Assembly: GCA_963576475.1 (NCBI GenBank)
Contig: OY754978.1
Span: forward strand, 18,731,678-18,795,677
Reading direction: 5' to 3'
Length of the DNA: 64,000 bases
Source: Molanna angustata
Taxonomy: Eukaryota > Arthropoda > Insecta > Trichoptera > Molannidae
The position numbers and the translations under genes were made by a program. The stretch's first letter is position 1; each line of letters begins with the position of its first letter. The notes under the pieces are model-generated. The model did no database searches, had not been told where the DNA came from, and worked only from the letters and a program-made list of their open reading frames with translations. Shown one piece after another: positions 1 through 11,836 of the stretch.

Positions 1-11
1 CCTATGTAAAA

Positions 12-230
12 TTTCTACGTCTCTGAAGTCGAATGTATGTCCTGTTAGTCTGGAAAAAATTAGATATTCTAGAATCAATCGAAATAAATAGAGCCCCCAA
101 AAACCAAATTTTAAATATACAACACCCACTAATAAATTCTCCCCTTATAAAAATATTAACCACACCCACTATCACCCCCCCCATCCACCACCCCCTTCTT
201 CCTCCGTCCGCCCGCCAACATAGTTAAGTA
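12..230 (+). pseudogene. Probable C-terminal fragment of a Penelope-like element
   Basis: From about position 33 a short frame reads KKLDILESIEINR followed by ILN. This resembles the end of the GIY-YIG endonuclease domain of Penelope-like retroelements, where a 'LdiLEslEI...N' pattern is common. A stop lies just upstream at 24-26 in the same frame, so any remaining protein is broken or continues in another frame outside the window. After about residue 45 the frame turns into low-complexity Thr/Pro/His sequence from a C-rich tract (145-215). The downstream 3' tail (next entry) supports a retroelement end. The match is weak and short, and a chance resemblance is possible. Confidence 0.3.
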
Positions 231-361
231 GTCTGTCATTAGTTTTAAGTTAGTAATAAGTGGTTACTGAGGATGAGCACACGCTCGAAAACGTTATAAC
301 CCCTTTCATAAATTAAAGGTGTTTACAGTAGTAGAAGTAAACAAAGTTATTTGTTTTAATT
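231..361 (+). repeat. 3' tail of a probable Penelope-like element with hairpin-GAAA motif
   Basis: CTGAGGA (267-273) is followed by a perfect 4-bp stem GAGC/GCTC with ACAC loop (275-286) and then GAAA (287-290). About 45 bases later comes a tail with 'gtaaacaaagtta'. A second copy with the same order of parts lies at 23546-23665, sharing the upstream 'agttttMagttagtaWtaa' and the downstream 'aaacaaagtt'. The CTGANGA-stem-GAAA order recalls a hammerhead ribozyme core, known from Penelope-like elements, but an extra T sits before the stem and I could not assign stems I and III. Confidence 0.4.
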
Positions 362-606
362 TATTTTATTTTATTTAAAATGAACTTCTACAAAGTTTCT
401 CACGAAAAATTCGAAGAATTTTTAATATATTTTTATGCATATTTTAGCATTTTTTAGCGAATTTAAATTTTTATATTTTTGTTACATGTTTATAAAAAAA
501 CATTTACGTTCATAATTTCAATCTACTACAATGTTATTTGAACAAATACTAATCTTAAAGTTGATAATGAATTATTAAAATGAAATTTTAAAAATAAAAT
601 GTGTAA
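362..606. other. AT-rich spacer, nothing recognised
   Basis: Runs of A and T with no coding signal, repeat copy or RNA motif that I can name. Confidence 0.5.
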
Positions 607-1647
607 TCCAACTGTCGATTTGTTCAGGAGAACTTTGTTCTCTTAACATATCGACAATGTATCAAGCCAGAATACGCGAGAATTGTATGGAGAGGTCTAC
701 TTTTTTCATGGCTTTTCCAACTTTGAAGTCAAAAAACACCAACTTAGAGGCTTCGCAGCATATATGTTCCATACACGGATTTACTCAGAATTCGGAGTAG
801 AACATTTCGTGTGTCTGTGTGTGTGTGTGTCTGTGTGTGTGTCTGTGTGTCTGTGTGTGTGTCTGTGTGTCTGTGTGTCCGTCCCCCCCTTATAACTTTT
901 GATCCGCTCAATTTACAGAGCCTAAAATTTCAGAATATATAAACAGTTACAGGCCTACAAAACTTTTATACTCTGAATTTTGAATTTTTGTTTCAGTCAG
1001 GGGTTATCAACTTTTGAATTTTTATTTTATTTTTCCATATATCTCAGAAACCATAAACGCTAGAACGCTGAAAATTGGTACAAACATAGACAAATACAAA
1101 ATCTCAAATTAGTTGTTCAAAAAAATTCCAGGGTTTCTCAAACATTTTTTATTAAGAAAAGTATTTTTTTTTTTATAAATTTATGAGTTTAACTGCTTAT
1201 ACTGTAATTTTTTTTTAAAATATCGAAAAAAGCCGAAACACCCCAACTAGATAATTTAATTTTCTATAAAAAATATTAACATTGTAGTAGAAGATCCCAA
1301 TTTTTTTTTAACAATTTTTTTAAAAATTGAATTTAGTGACGACATCGCTTCATACATTTTGTATGGCAGTCGCCTATACACAATATGTAAGAAGACTTAA
1401 TAGTTTGATACTTCATCTCCAAACATACATACATACCATCATGCTATTTGCATATTCTGGGTAGGAAAAAGGATCTTCCTCCATACTATCCTATCTTGAC
1501 ATACATACCTACATATGTTGTATAGAAAACAAAATATCTGAAAATATTCAATAATTTGTATCTATGGGTTTATAGTTTGGTACATATTCTTCAACTATAC
1601 ATACTATCGCTATCGACAGTTGGATCTCATGTGTTACATGCAACTAG
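607..1647 (+). mobile_element. Non-autonomous Helitron/Helentron-like element, copy A
   Basis: Begins TCCAACTGTCGAT and ends CTAG, the terminal bases expected of Helitrons, and sits between A and T. The 5' end is repeated in inverted form as ATCGACAGTTGGA about 35 bp before the 3' end. A small 3' hairpin CATGT-gtt-ACATG lies 3 nt before CTAG. Near the 5' end TGTCGAT (613-619) pairs with ATCGACA (650-656) around an inner GAGAAC/GTTCTC stem. A TG/TGTC microsatellite lies at about 809-878. There is no coding capacity. Subterminal inverted repeats, an internal microsatellite and a 3' hairpin are the described hallmarks of Helentron-associated interspersed elements (DINE-1/HINE type). Confidence 0.75.
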
Positions 1648-1668
1648 TATTTAATTTCTTTCTACTTT

Positions 1669-2714
1669 TCCAACTGTCGATTTGTTCAGGAGAACTTTGT
1701 TCTCTTAACATATCGACAATGTATCAAGCCAGAATACGCGAGAATTGTATGGAGAGGTCTACTTTTTTCACGGCTTTTCCAACTTTGAAGTCAAAAAACA
1801 CCAACTTAGAGGCTTCGCAGCATATATGTTCCATACACGGATTTACTCAGAATTCGGAGTAGAACATTTCGTGTGTCTGTGTGTGTGTGTGTCTGTGTGT
1901 CTGTGTGTGTGTCTGTGTGTCTGTGTGTGTGTGTGTCTGTGTGTCCGTCCCCCCCTTATAACTTTTGATCCGCTCAACTTACAGAGCCTAAAATTTCAGA
2001 ATATATAAACAGTTACAGGCCTACAAAACTTTTATACTCGGAATTTTGAATTTTTGTTTCAGTCAGGGGTTATCAACTTTTGAATTTTTATTTTATTTTT
2101 CCATATATCTCAGAAACCATAAAGGCTAGAACGCTGAAAATTGGTACAATCATAGACAAATACAAAATCTCAAATTAGTTTTTTCAAAAAAATTCCAGGG
2201 TTTCTCAAACATTTTTTATTAAGAAAAATATTTTTTTTATGATAAATTTATGAGTTTAACTGCCTATATTTCCAAAACTTTTACAATTATCGAAAAAAGC
2301 CGAAACACCCCAACTAGATAATTTAATTTTCTATAAAAAATATTAACATTGTAGTAGAAGATCTCAATTTTTTTTTAACAATTTTTTTAAAAATTGAATT
2401 TAGTGACGACATCGCTTCATACATTTTGTATGGCAGTCGCCTATACACAATATGTAAGAAGACTTAATAGTTTGTTACTTCATCTCCAAACATACATACA
2501 TACCATCATGCAATTTGCATATTCTGGGTAGGAAAAAGGATCTTCCTCCATACTATCCTATCTTGACATACATACCTACATATGTTGTATAGAAAACAAA
2601 ATATCTGAAAATATTCAATAATTTGTATCTATGGGTTTATAGTTTGGTACATATTCTTCAACTATACATACTATCGCTATCGACAGTTGGATCTCATGTG
2701 TTACATGCAACTAG
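1669..2714 (+). mobile_element. Helitron/Helentron-like element, copy B
   Basis: Near-identical to copy A along its whole length, with the same TC start, CTAG end, subterminal inverted repeat, 5' stem and 3' hairpin. It lies only 21 bp downstream of copy A in the same orientation. The microsatellite (about 1871-1946) is longer than in A. Next to A it has a distinct middle segment ('ttccaaaacttttacaatt' near 2270) that it shares with copy C, so B and C form a closer pair. Confidence 0.75.
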
Positions 2715-3421
2715 TTATTAACAAAGATTGCCTATTCTATGAAAGATATGTAAATAATCAGCTTTGCAAGAGTGATGAATTGTTTCGCATAAAAGTTATA
2801 AAAAAGAACGTGGCTGACGAGCGGATCAGTGGAAGAAAAATACTATATATTAAGGTATTGTAAATTTTTAATTAACTTCACTTCCACTTAAAACAAAAAA
2901 TATTGTTGTAGATAGCCATTTTTTTCATGTGTCATTTCATGCAAAACTTATTTGATTAATCGTAAAATATTATTATTGTATTCGTAAGTACTAAAAAAAT
3001 CAATTGATTTTCAAAAATGTGGAACTATTTTATTCCAACAAGATTCTATAAATTATTAAACAATTTAATTATCTTTTGGTAACGCTATCCACTTATTGTA
3101 ATTTTTGCTAAAAAAAAACGATTTATTGTGTATATTAAGCATGTCTTACAACATTGTAACATTTATATTTTTTATAAAATAAAGTTGCATTTTTTTATTT
3201 TTAAGAAAGAATTTCATTCACATTCAAACATTTTATTTGAAAATGAAATTTTATTTTGGTTGCATTAAATATAAATTGTAAATTAATAATTAATATGATG
3301 ACATTTCACTATGATCATTTATGTTGAAAAGTAAAAAAATAATATTCAAGTCCCATTTATACTTCGTTTAGGTACCTAATAATAATTTCATATTGTAATC
3401 ATTTTTGTATTATTTTTTTCA
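2715..3421. other. AT-rich spacer between Helitron-like copies
   Basis: About 700 bp with no recognisable gene or repeat copy from elsewhere in the window. Confidence 0.5.
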
Positions 3422-4481
3422 TCCAACTGTCGATTTGTTCAGGAGAACTTTGTTCTCTTAACATATCGACAATGTATCAAGCCAGAATACGCGAGAATTG
3501 TATGGAGAGGTCTACTTTTTTCACGGCTTTTCCAACTTTGAAGTCAAAAAACACCAACTTAGAGGCTTCGCAGCATATATGTTCCATACACGGATTTACT
3601 CAGAATTCGGAGTAGAACATTTCGTGTGTCTGTGTGTGTGTGTGTCTGTGTGTGTGTCTGTGTGTGTGTGTGTGTCTGTGTGTGTGTGTGTCTGTGTGTG
3701 TGTCTGTGTGTCCGTCCCCCCCTTATAACTTTTGATCCGCTCAATTTACAGAGCCTAAAATTTCAGAATATATAAACAGTTACAGGCCTACAAAACTTTT
3801 ATACTCGGAATTTTGAATTTTTGTTTCAGTCAGGGGTTATCAACTTTTGAATTTTTATTTTATTTTTCCATATATCTCAGAAACCATAAACGGTAGAACG
3901 CTGAAAATTGGTACAAACATAGACAAATACAAAATCTCAAATTAGTTTTTTCAAAAAAATTCCAGGGTTTCTCAAACATTTTTTATTAAGAAAAATATTT
4001 TTTTTATGATAAATTTATGAGTTTAACTGCCTATATTTCCAAAACTTTTACAATTATCGAAAAAAGCCGAAACACCCCAACTAGATAATTTAATTTTCTA
4101 TAAAAAATATTAACATTGTAGTAGAAGATCTCAATTTTTTTTTAACAATTTTTTTAAAAATTGAATTTAGTGACGACATCGCTTCATACATTTTGTATGG
4201 CAGTCGCCTATACACAATATGTAAGAAGACTTAATAGTTTGTTACTTCATCTCCAAACATACATACATACCATCATGCAATTTGCATATTCTGGGTAGGA
4301 AAAAGGATCTTCTTCCATACTATCCTATCTTGACATACATACCTACATATGTTGTATAGAAAACAAAATATCTGAAAATATTCAATAATTTGTATCTATG
4401 GGTTTATAGTTTGGTACATATTCTTCAACTATACATACTATCGCTATCGACAGTTGGATCTCATGTGTTACATGCAACTAG
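3422..4481 (+). mobile_element. Helitron/Helentron-like element, copy C
   Basis: Same ends and hairpins as copies A and B, and closest to B. Length 1,060 bp. The extra length comes mainly from the internal TG/TGTC microsatellite (about 3625-3712), the longest of the three. Confidence 0.75.
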
Positions 4482-5670
4482 TATTATCAACTGGTGAGAC
4501 GAAACCCGCATAGAGAGAAACACAGGATGTTGAATAATAAACCTTTATATTGTCTAAATTGCTGCAGTAAGCAAAATATCAACCGCCAGAGATCATTACT
4601 TTGGAGTACTTATTACAAAAAAGCTAAGTTTTTAATTTAAATTTAATTAATCTACCTAGAAACATTCTTTGAAAAATATATTTTCAAAATGAAATGTTTA
4701 AAAAATTGATAAAGTAATTTATAAAGTCAAAGATCAAATTTTTAATATAGTAAAAAAATAATTGATTGTAAAAGGTACATTTTTGTTCACGAAAAGTGAT
4801 TTTATTATATTTACATACATATTATTTTTAAAATTGATTATACAAAACAGAAGTTTTATAAAACAATTACTTTACTTTCTCAATATTATGTAGTAAAAAT
4901 ATCCGCATATTAAAATGCATAAATTGACGAATTTCATTAATACTTTATTTTGAAGTCATATATATTTTTTTTTTGGTTGAATTTTTGAAATATTTTGTAT
5001 CAATTTAAAATGAAAATTTACAAACAACCTGTATTTAAAATGTAAACAATGTTCCGTGACAGTTTTTTTTTTGGCGCGAAACAAAAGAATACTATGTCAC
5101 GATGTTATTGTCGCCTATTATTTGTGTGAAGGTACCGATTGATGTTTTAAGTGCACAAAAATATTCGATTGTGTACATTTTGCACTTTCATACCAACAAA
5201 CATAAAGGACTCAACCAACCATGTATAAAGATTTTATTTTGAAGAAGATTATCATAAATTAATTTTGTATTACCTAGCCATCTTTAACAGTAATCTAATC
5301 CTTTCATTTACCAAAAACAACAACATTTATGAATAATTATTTAATTCTTATAACATAAAAAGAATATTACTTTAATTTAAACGAGTTTCAATAAGTCATA
5401 TTGAGAATATTTATACCTATGTACAAGCAATTTTGGCAAAGTATTAAATACCTAAGAAACACTTAGAAAAATAACGATACCTAAAAGGACTTAACAAAAA
5501 TTGAAACATTTTGGACTTAGAATAATTTGATCATTTCCAACACTTAGAAAAAATTTTCAAAAAAAATATTTTTATTTTATTAATGCAAGGTACCTACTTT
5601 TATGAATTGAATATACTATGCCTACTATTATTATATATACTCATATACCAGATACAACGGTAATCATTTA
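4482..5670. other. AT-rich sequence, nothing recognised
   Basis: About 1.2 kb, very AT-rich. No repeat copy from elsewhere in the window, no coding frame of note and no RNA motif seen. Confidence 0.5.
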
Positions 5671-5877
5671 TATTTGAGAAATTTAAAGTTTACTATTGTC
5701 AATCATGTTTATTTATGTCAACAAGACAACAACCAATGTATTATTATGATCATCATCATCATTAATGAAGACTTCAAGCTATCAACAAACCAAGACTCCG
5801 GATGCCCCTGTTCCCGTAGATGTCAGAACAAACCAAGACACCGGATGACCCCTCCCCGTAGATGTCAAAACAACAAC

Positions 5878-5957
5878 TGCAACGATCTACAACGACTTGC
5901 AACTATTTTCAACGACTTGCAACTTTTTTCAACGACTTGCAACGGCCTACAACTGCT
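5878..5957 (+). repeat. Short tandem repeat, 20-bp period
   Basis: The motif 'caacgacttgcaac' occurs three times at 20-bp spacing, separated by short T-rich linkers, and is flanked by related decamers. The frames running through it are Gln/Leu-rich by-products. Confidence 0.7.
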
Positions 5958-6149
5958 ATCTACAGCCTTCCAAACATCAAACAACAGAGTCAAAATGGAC
6001 AACTACAGAGGATTCACTCACCTCTTCAAACCAAATACAACTTCGAGAATTTCTACAATTGTAAACAACGATTTTGACTCATCACAGAACATCAACTCGC
6101 CTCTTCACTTCATCGTAGCCACTGCTTGACCATCACTGCATCAACAAGA

Positions 6150-7210
6150 TGTTAATCAACCATCCACCGTGCACACACATATATACATACAACCCTACGA
6201 GCGCACAAAACCGTCCCCGTATCACCGATACTACTGCCTTGAACGAGGAACGATTTTGGATGATGACTGTTAACGTCTCTAGCCGCTCCCAATTTCTACG
6301 TAGCTGCCTCGAGGAGCTAATACTGATCTCCTCCTGTTACTGGAAATTCATCAGGTTATACTGGAGTATTGGGTTTCTCCAAAGCCGTCAATTCTCGACC
6401 AACCGCAAGCATTTGAAGGCTAACTGGATCAAATTTCCAAAGATGTCAGTTCACGACACGCCGCAACCCCCAGACACCCACGTGTTTCGCCCCTGTACTG
6501 GCACACGCAGGAAGCTGTCGGACTTATATATATTTATTTATTTATTTATACGCACACTTATGCACGCACGCACGGATGCAACATGGCAAGCTACAAATGA
6601 CAGTAAAAAAATTTTCGAAGAGAGCATCAAACACATCGTCCTTACATATTTACGGTATTCCCTGCAACGTACTCCAGGATGCCCTAATTATAACGACGAA
6701 CCTTTTTTATCTGTGATATCCCATTTGTAAATAATATTATCTACCTACTGTGTAACATAAATTTAAAATTTTTTTTTTGTATAATTACAGATTGTTCAGC
6801 GATGCTGAGGGTCGAGGGCCTATGTTCAATGCTCGATGGACATAGTCTTGATATCGTCTTACAGACTTGAGGGAGGCTGTGTGGCGAGGATGTACCTCTC
6901 CATCATCGATGCCATCTCGCTCGGACGATCTCGCTTCTCACGAAGATTGCCGAAGACGACCGAGAGACAGCGCATCGTATTTTAATCAACTAACGAGGCG
7001 AATCGCCATTCGCTCGTCAGACCAGCGTTCAAGCACAGTGTTCAATAATTATAATATTTTATCCCGACCCTAGTATCGCGGATCAATTCGAATTAAATTT
7101 GTTAACTGTTTTAATCTGAAAATATAATTAATCTCTGTAAGTTTTCTTTTATTATGAAACCTATCATCATTCTATTATTTCAATTATAAATAAATAGCTG
7201 AGTAAAACAA
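6150..7210 (+). other. GC-richer block of unknown nature, possibly retroelement-derived
   Basis: This stretch is less AT-rich than its surroundings and has a 193-codon frame at 6149-6730 that I do not recognise. The frame ends in a TAA lying inside GTAAAT (6728-6733). A T-rich tract and 'ataattacag' follow at 6768-6790, so 6728-6790 has the outline of a short intron. Downstream, 'tgttcagcgatgctgaggg' (from 6793) could be the start of an LTR, and the T/A-rich end near 7205 could be its tail, but no second copy is present. Alternatives are a non-coding RNA exon pair or a decayed BEL/Pao or other retroelement. Function unknown. Confidence 0.2.
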
Positions 7211-7346
7211 TTGCAATATCTAAAAATAGTTGTATGTGTTTTGGGAGATGAATTTAGAACACGCAATAAACTCGCAACCTTTTCTGATTTCTTATGAATA
7301 ATCTAATTAAATATACAGCTTCCTCCCAACGCACATTACCGCTAAA

Positions 7347-7534
7347 GTTTCATGATTAAATGTAGAGAAAGATTAGGATTGGATTATAATCGAGTACTGA
7401 TTCATACATTTTTAAGATTAAGGCAAGCTAAGAACGTATTGTTTCATGATTAAATGTAGAGAAAGATTAGGATTGGATTATAATCGAGTACTGATTCATA
7501 CATTTTTAAGATTAAGGCAAGCTAAGAACGTATT
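7347..7534 (+). repeat. Perfect 94-bp tandem duplication
   Basis: Positions 7347-7440 and 7441-7534 are identical by eye over 94 bp. A diverged inverted copy lies at 8657-8772, so the duplicated unit is the left end of the larger element described next. Either a very recent duplication or an assembly artefact. Confidence 0.9.
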
Positions 7535-7558
7535 GAGAACGTGTCATGAGTAGCCTCC

Positions 7559-7700
7559 CTGGTCAGACGGTGAAATCAAAACCCTCATTTTTACCCATAT
7601 CATGGATATAATTATCGCATGGAGTTTTTTATATGTTAAGATATTATATGTACAACACCATAAGATAATCATGAGGGTTTTGATTTCATTGCTTGACCAG
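7559..7700. mobile_element. Hairpin MITE
   Basis: A perfect 16-bp inverted repeat 'gaaatcaaaaccctca' (7572-7587 and 7672-7687) is extended outward by a shared CTGGTCA (7559-7565 and 7694-7700). The inner sequence 'cccatatcatggatataatt' recurs in the hairpin at 42250-42361, and both copies are followed by 'accagacttgcccc'. Non-coding. Confidence 0.65.
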
Positions 7701-8318
7701 ACTTGCCCCTCAGATATACTTTTTTTTATTTACATTATTTTTCGTTGCTTTTGTATTCCATTGCTTGATTTTACTTTTCTTTTGTTTTATATTTATTTTA
7801 TTTTCATTGTACCACTTATACAATACAATAAAATGGCATAATTTTATTGATTGTATAAGTGTACAACTAAGTAGTTTGATCAGGTATAGAGTATCTAAAA
7901 TTGCAGTGTACGAGATGAGCTTGCACAAACAAACTGTTTTTAGACTTTTTAAATTATTAAAATATAAATTATAAAAAAAATAAATTCAAAAACCATTAGG
8001 ATTTTTATGGTGTTAATTTTTGAAAAAGAAATGTTTATAATATGAATTTCACAGCTCCAAATCATATCATTTCGATTGATATTTACGGGACATATATTCA
8101 AAATGATAGCGTTGAAGAATGTTTCACGTAAATCAGAAATTTTCTTTTACATTTCATCTCTTTGATATACCACTGCGTACAATACAAACGATTCGTTATC
8201 GTGTTTATGACGTGATGTCGTCATACGATTGAAAAAAAATGTTATGTTCAATATATTTATATTGTCATGGCGGTGGTCAATGTAAACCCCATGGGTATTT
8301 AGGAGGGATCGAGTGGAT

Positions 8319-8320
<2 letters not shown>

Positions 8321-8349
<29 letters not shown>
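8321..8349. repeat. (AC)n microsatellite
   Basis: Uninterrupted AC repeat of 29 bp. Confidence 0.95.
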
Positions 8350-8353
<4 letters not shown>

Positions 8354-8772
8354 GGTAGGTATAGGTGAACTGAGGAGGGATGGGGTTGAGTTTGAGTGTA
8401 CATGTATTTACTGAACTAGTCCCCTGTCATTGATAAGCATGATTGAACGGAACTTATCCCCACATTCGAGAATCGCACATTTTCAACGTTTAGGATCTTA
8501 TAAACATTTCCCGAACCTTTCGTCTTTCACTCATTCTACTGTTGTATCATTATTCTCGAGACGTTTCGTCGTCCGAAAAAAATATTACTAAATATCTAAT
8601 ACATTTCAAAAACAGGCCGGAGAAATGTTCAGTATCTTTTTTTTTTAATTATGGACCTCGGGGGCTACTCATGACAAATTCTTCGTTCTTAGCTTGCCTT
8701 AATCTTAAAAATGTATAAATCAGTACTCAATCATAATCCAATATTAATTTTTCTCTACATTTTATCGTGAAA

Positions 8773-10433
8773 ATTTGTTGATATTTACGTTTAGTATGAA
8801 ATTGTCAAGAATTGTTGTGTAAATTTATACTATTGTTAAATTTATTTAACCTCAAAGATTGTTAAAGTCTGAAGCTGATCTTAATTTTACTGTAATCAAC
8901 TTCATGAGTAGCACTGCTCATCTCATAATTTTGCAAACAATAATTTTAGTCCTCATTACCCGTAGGGGATATAGTTTATGAAATCATAATAGTAGGATTT
9001 ATGAATTCTGAAAGTTTCATCACAATGTATCCGTGTATGTGTGCTGTGTATGTATTTTGTGCTATGTACGGCGTGTTTATTCTATTTTATCGATTATACA
9101 CTAAAGTACTTATTCGATTATTTTCAAATTTTGCAAATAGGTTTGGACGCCATTAGATTTTGATCAGTGATTCGCAATTTTTTCAACTGTCAAATATGTT
9201 AAAGTGACATCAAGCTCAGGAAACTTATAATTCGATATTTTTATTTTCAAATTGCTAAAAAGGCACATCACATTCCCAGAATGGCATAGAAGAATAATTA
9301 AGTATTCATTATTAAATATTGAAATAAAAAATAATTAAACAAACTCATTTCATGAAAACGCAGAACATTTTCCATAAAAAATCTGAATACTTTGTGGTGA
9401 TACTTGATAGTGAGATGTGACTCATTTGTTCATGAGCGCTGTTTTTTTTGTGATACATTTTATATATTCCAAAACCTATTTGAGTAATGTTCAAATAGTG
9501 TAAGTACCTACTTTGTTATTCGTTAACGGAATAAGAATAATTTCAAATTGAAATTAGCTGTTTTTAAACCGAATAAAATGTTCTAAACACTGTACATTAA
9601 TTTTATCGAAGCTGGACGAGCAGACATGTAGATATCCCGCTGTCCGGGTGGTCTGGAGCTCAATTACTCCAAACCCAAAAATTATTATTGTAAGCAAGTC
9701 AACTATAAATCGAGATCTGTTATTTCACCTGTTAATATAGACAAACACTTACTTGAGACGTATCTTTATTCCTTCACATGAACACAGGGACAGCTCTGAC
9801 GATTCAGTTATCTTGCTCACGGGAAGGGGGTAGGATCTTCAAAGTGTGACAGAGCAGGATCTATTCACAAACAGCATACAACACCAAAAATACGCGTTAT
9901 ATAATGTAAGCCGCGAAATCCAACCCGTATAAGTCGGCCGACGAAACTTAATGTCATGACTTTTTTACCACAGAAAAAACCAAATGTCACAAAACCATAG
10001 ATCTGCCCTCTGTGTATGTTCGGATTTCAAAATAAATCACAAATAAATGACCGTCCATTCCACAGATGGCAGATCCCGATTAAATAGTTTACTTGCTAAT
10101 TATATTATAAATGAAAAATTATAACAATATTCATTATTGCTCAACCAGAAGCTAAAAGTAGATATTGCTCTTAAAACAAATAAGAATTAAAAAAAGTAAA
10201 TAAGAATGAAAAAAACACTCTTTAAAAACAAATACAGATTTTCAAAACATTGTTCAATTGATCTTTTCGGAGTGATTCGAATACCTTTAACCCTGCGTAT
10301 ACATGTCTGCTTTTGATAGTCTCGTTACTTCTCGAGTTTCGAATTTTCTTATATTATGCAGGTTAGTGGTTAATATTCCAAGAATGGAAAAGAGGTACCT
10401 ACTTAAGTATTTGTTGCCAGTAAAATTTTTCGA
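8773..10433. other. Unrecognised, mostly AT-rich sequence
   Basis: About 1.6 kb without a recognisable gene. 9620-10085 is somewhat GC-richer. On the minus strand it contains an AATAAA near 9748-9753 and could be an isolated retroelement end, but no partner copy is present in the window. Confidence 0.4.
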
Positions 10434-10678
10434 GTGTCCCGTAAGAGCCGGGTAATCGAAAATACAACAGGCAACAATAACATCTCACATAGTTCAGCAA
10501 TGAGGTTCACCACCCATTCTGAATATAGTGCCTTTTTAGGTGAGACGAGACTGGTGTGTGGGTATACACAGATATGTTGTGCTCCATTTTATAAGGCAAT
10601 GCACACCCGCACACCTTTCGCTGGTTACCCCACATTGTGGGATATGCCGTGATGGTATGAATGAATGAATGAATGAAA
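10434..10678 (+). repeat. Interspersed repeat R1 (SINE/MINE-like), copy 1
   Basis: Shares 'gggtaatcgaaaatacaa', 'aacatctcacatagttcagc', 'accaccattc'-like and 'gctggttacccca...gtgggatatgccg' blocks with copies at 41368-41596 (plus), 32977-33151 and 42405-42580 (minus). It ends in an (ATGA/GAAT)n tail. No A or B box for RNA polymerase III was found. Lepidopteran elements that end on tetranucleotide microsatellites have this layout, but I cannot name the family. Confidence 0.6.
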
Positions 10679-11430
10679 TATATTTTTTGCAAGACTGTCA
10701 TGTTATTTGAGCGTTTAGGTCGAGTTTGATACAATTTCATGCGCAGATCTCACAGAGAGAATTCCATTCTTTATTTATTTACCATTATAAAATATTACTT
10801 GGGTAAAATAGGTTTGCTTACCTGCTTACTTCCAAGTAATGGAGTACTGGCTTATGGTCGGTCTAGGTATTTTAAAGATTTTTTTTACTAAAGAAAGCAT
10901 TTGAAAAATAGTTGACTCGTTATAGGGGAAGTGTTGCCTCGTCAATATTTTTTGGTATTCTTGCGAGGATTTGTATGGCCACGTTTGACAAGGATATCTA
11001 CTTAAGCCTACCGCAAGAACTTCTTTTCCCATCGGGGGGTATTTTTCCGGATTTCCCTGGAACGGGACATGTTGTTGCCACCAATTTTCCTTCTAGTGGT
11101 TTTCTTTGCTTTTATCTAAAAATGTCAGGGCATCGATATACTCTCAAAATGGAGATATTAAAATATATTTTGTAAGTGAATTAAACGTGTATGAATGATA
11201 AAAATAAACGTGTGTTATGATAAAAATAATCAATTAGATGCAAATTTATATAGTTAATTTGCTGATTGAAATATACCTACAATGTGCGAAAAGAGAAAAA
11301 AAATCAAAAGGTACATCCACACATTGGTTAAATATCATTTTTAAAACCAAAACTCCATTAAAAATCCTAGAATGAAGATTTTTAACGAAATTATGGTTCT
11401 TTAGAGGGCACATACTATATGTAACTCTTG
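10679..11430. other. Unrecognised sequence
   Basis: Contains an 87-codon frame at 10912-11175 (plus), with opposing frames, that matches no family I know. No repeat copy is seen in the window. Confidence 0.4.
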
Positions 11431-11453
11431 TTCTTAAGGTTGGGTTGTTTCAA

Positions 11454-11609
11454 AAAAGTATCAGTAATAGTATAGTTAAAATACTTTGATTTCATAAAAT
11501 TGTTCAAAAATGTGTCGTTTGACGGCATTAGATTTCAATGAAACAACCAAAAGTATTGCAAAATTTTATGAAATCAAAGTATTTTAACTATACTATTACT
11601 GATACTTTT
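11454..11609. mobile_element. MITE with perfect 48-bp inverted repeats
   Basis: 11454-11501 and 11562-11609 are exact reverse complements over 48 bp, separated by a 60-bp loop. The outer flanks are loosely similar (ggYtgttt). Non-coding. It would fold into a long hairpin. Confidence 0.75.
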
Positions 11610-11836
11610 GTTCGAGAAAAACAGCCTAAAGAAGGTATGTTAAAACCGCCTTATGCACTATGAAGTTACGTGTTAGTAAGGGTAACTATCGCGTACGTTA
11701 AAAAGGGTTTATACGTGAATTTAACTATCGGAAACCCAATATTTGACGATTTTTTGCATTTTAAAAACAAACCTGCTTTGAAATGGAATAAAAATTATCG
11801 GTCATTCACTTTCATTTTATGCACTTTGTAAGCATA

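Larger units (their letters stand above)
7347..8772. mobile_element. Candidate DNA element with long inverted ends
   Basis: The left end (7441-7558) and right end (8657-8772) are inverted copies of each other over about 110 bp, with a clearly shared stretch 'acatttttaagattaaggc' and 'gtcatgagtagcc'. The interior is AT-rich without a recognisable transposase, so it would be a non-autonomous element. It holds a hairpin MITE (7559-7700) directly inside the left end and an (AC)n run at 8321-8349. No target duplication was identified. Confidence 0.45.

Noticed and set aside
267..290. Functional hammerhead ribozyme
   Set aside because: The core order is similar, but there is an extra base before stem II and no convincing stem I or III, so I kept it only as a structural motif.
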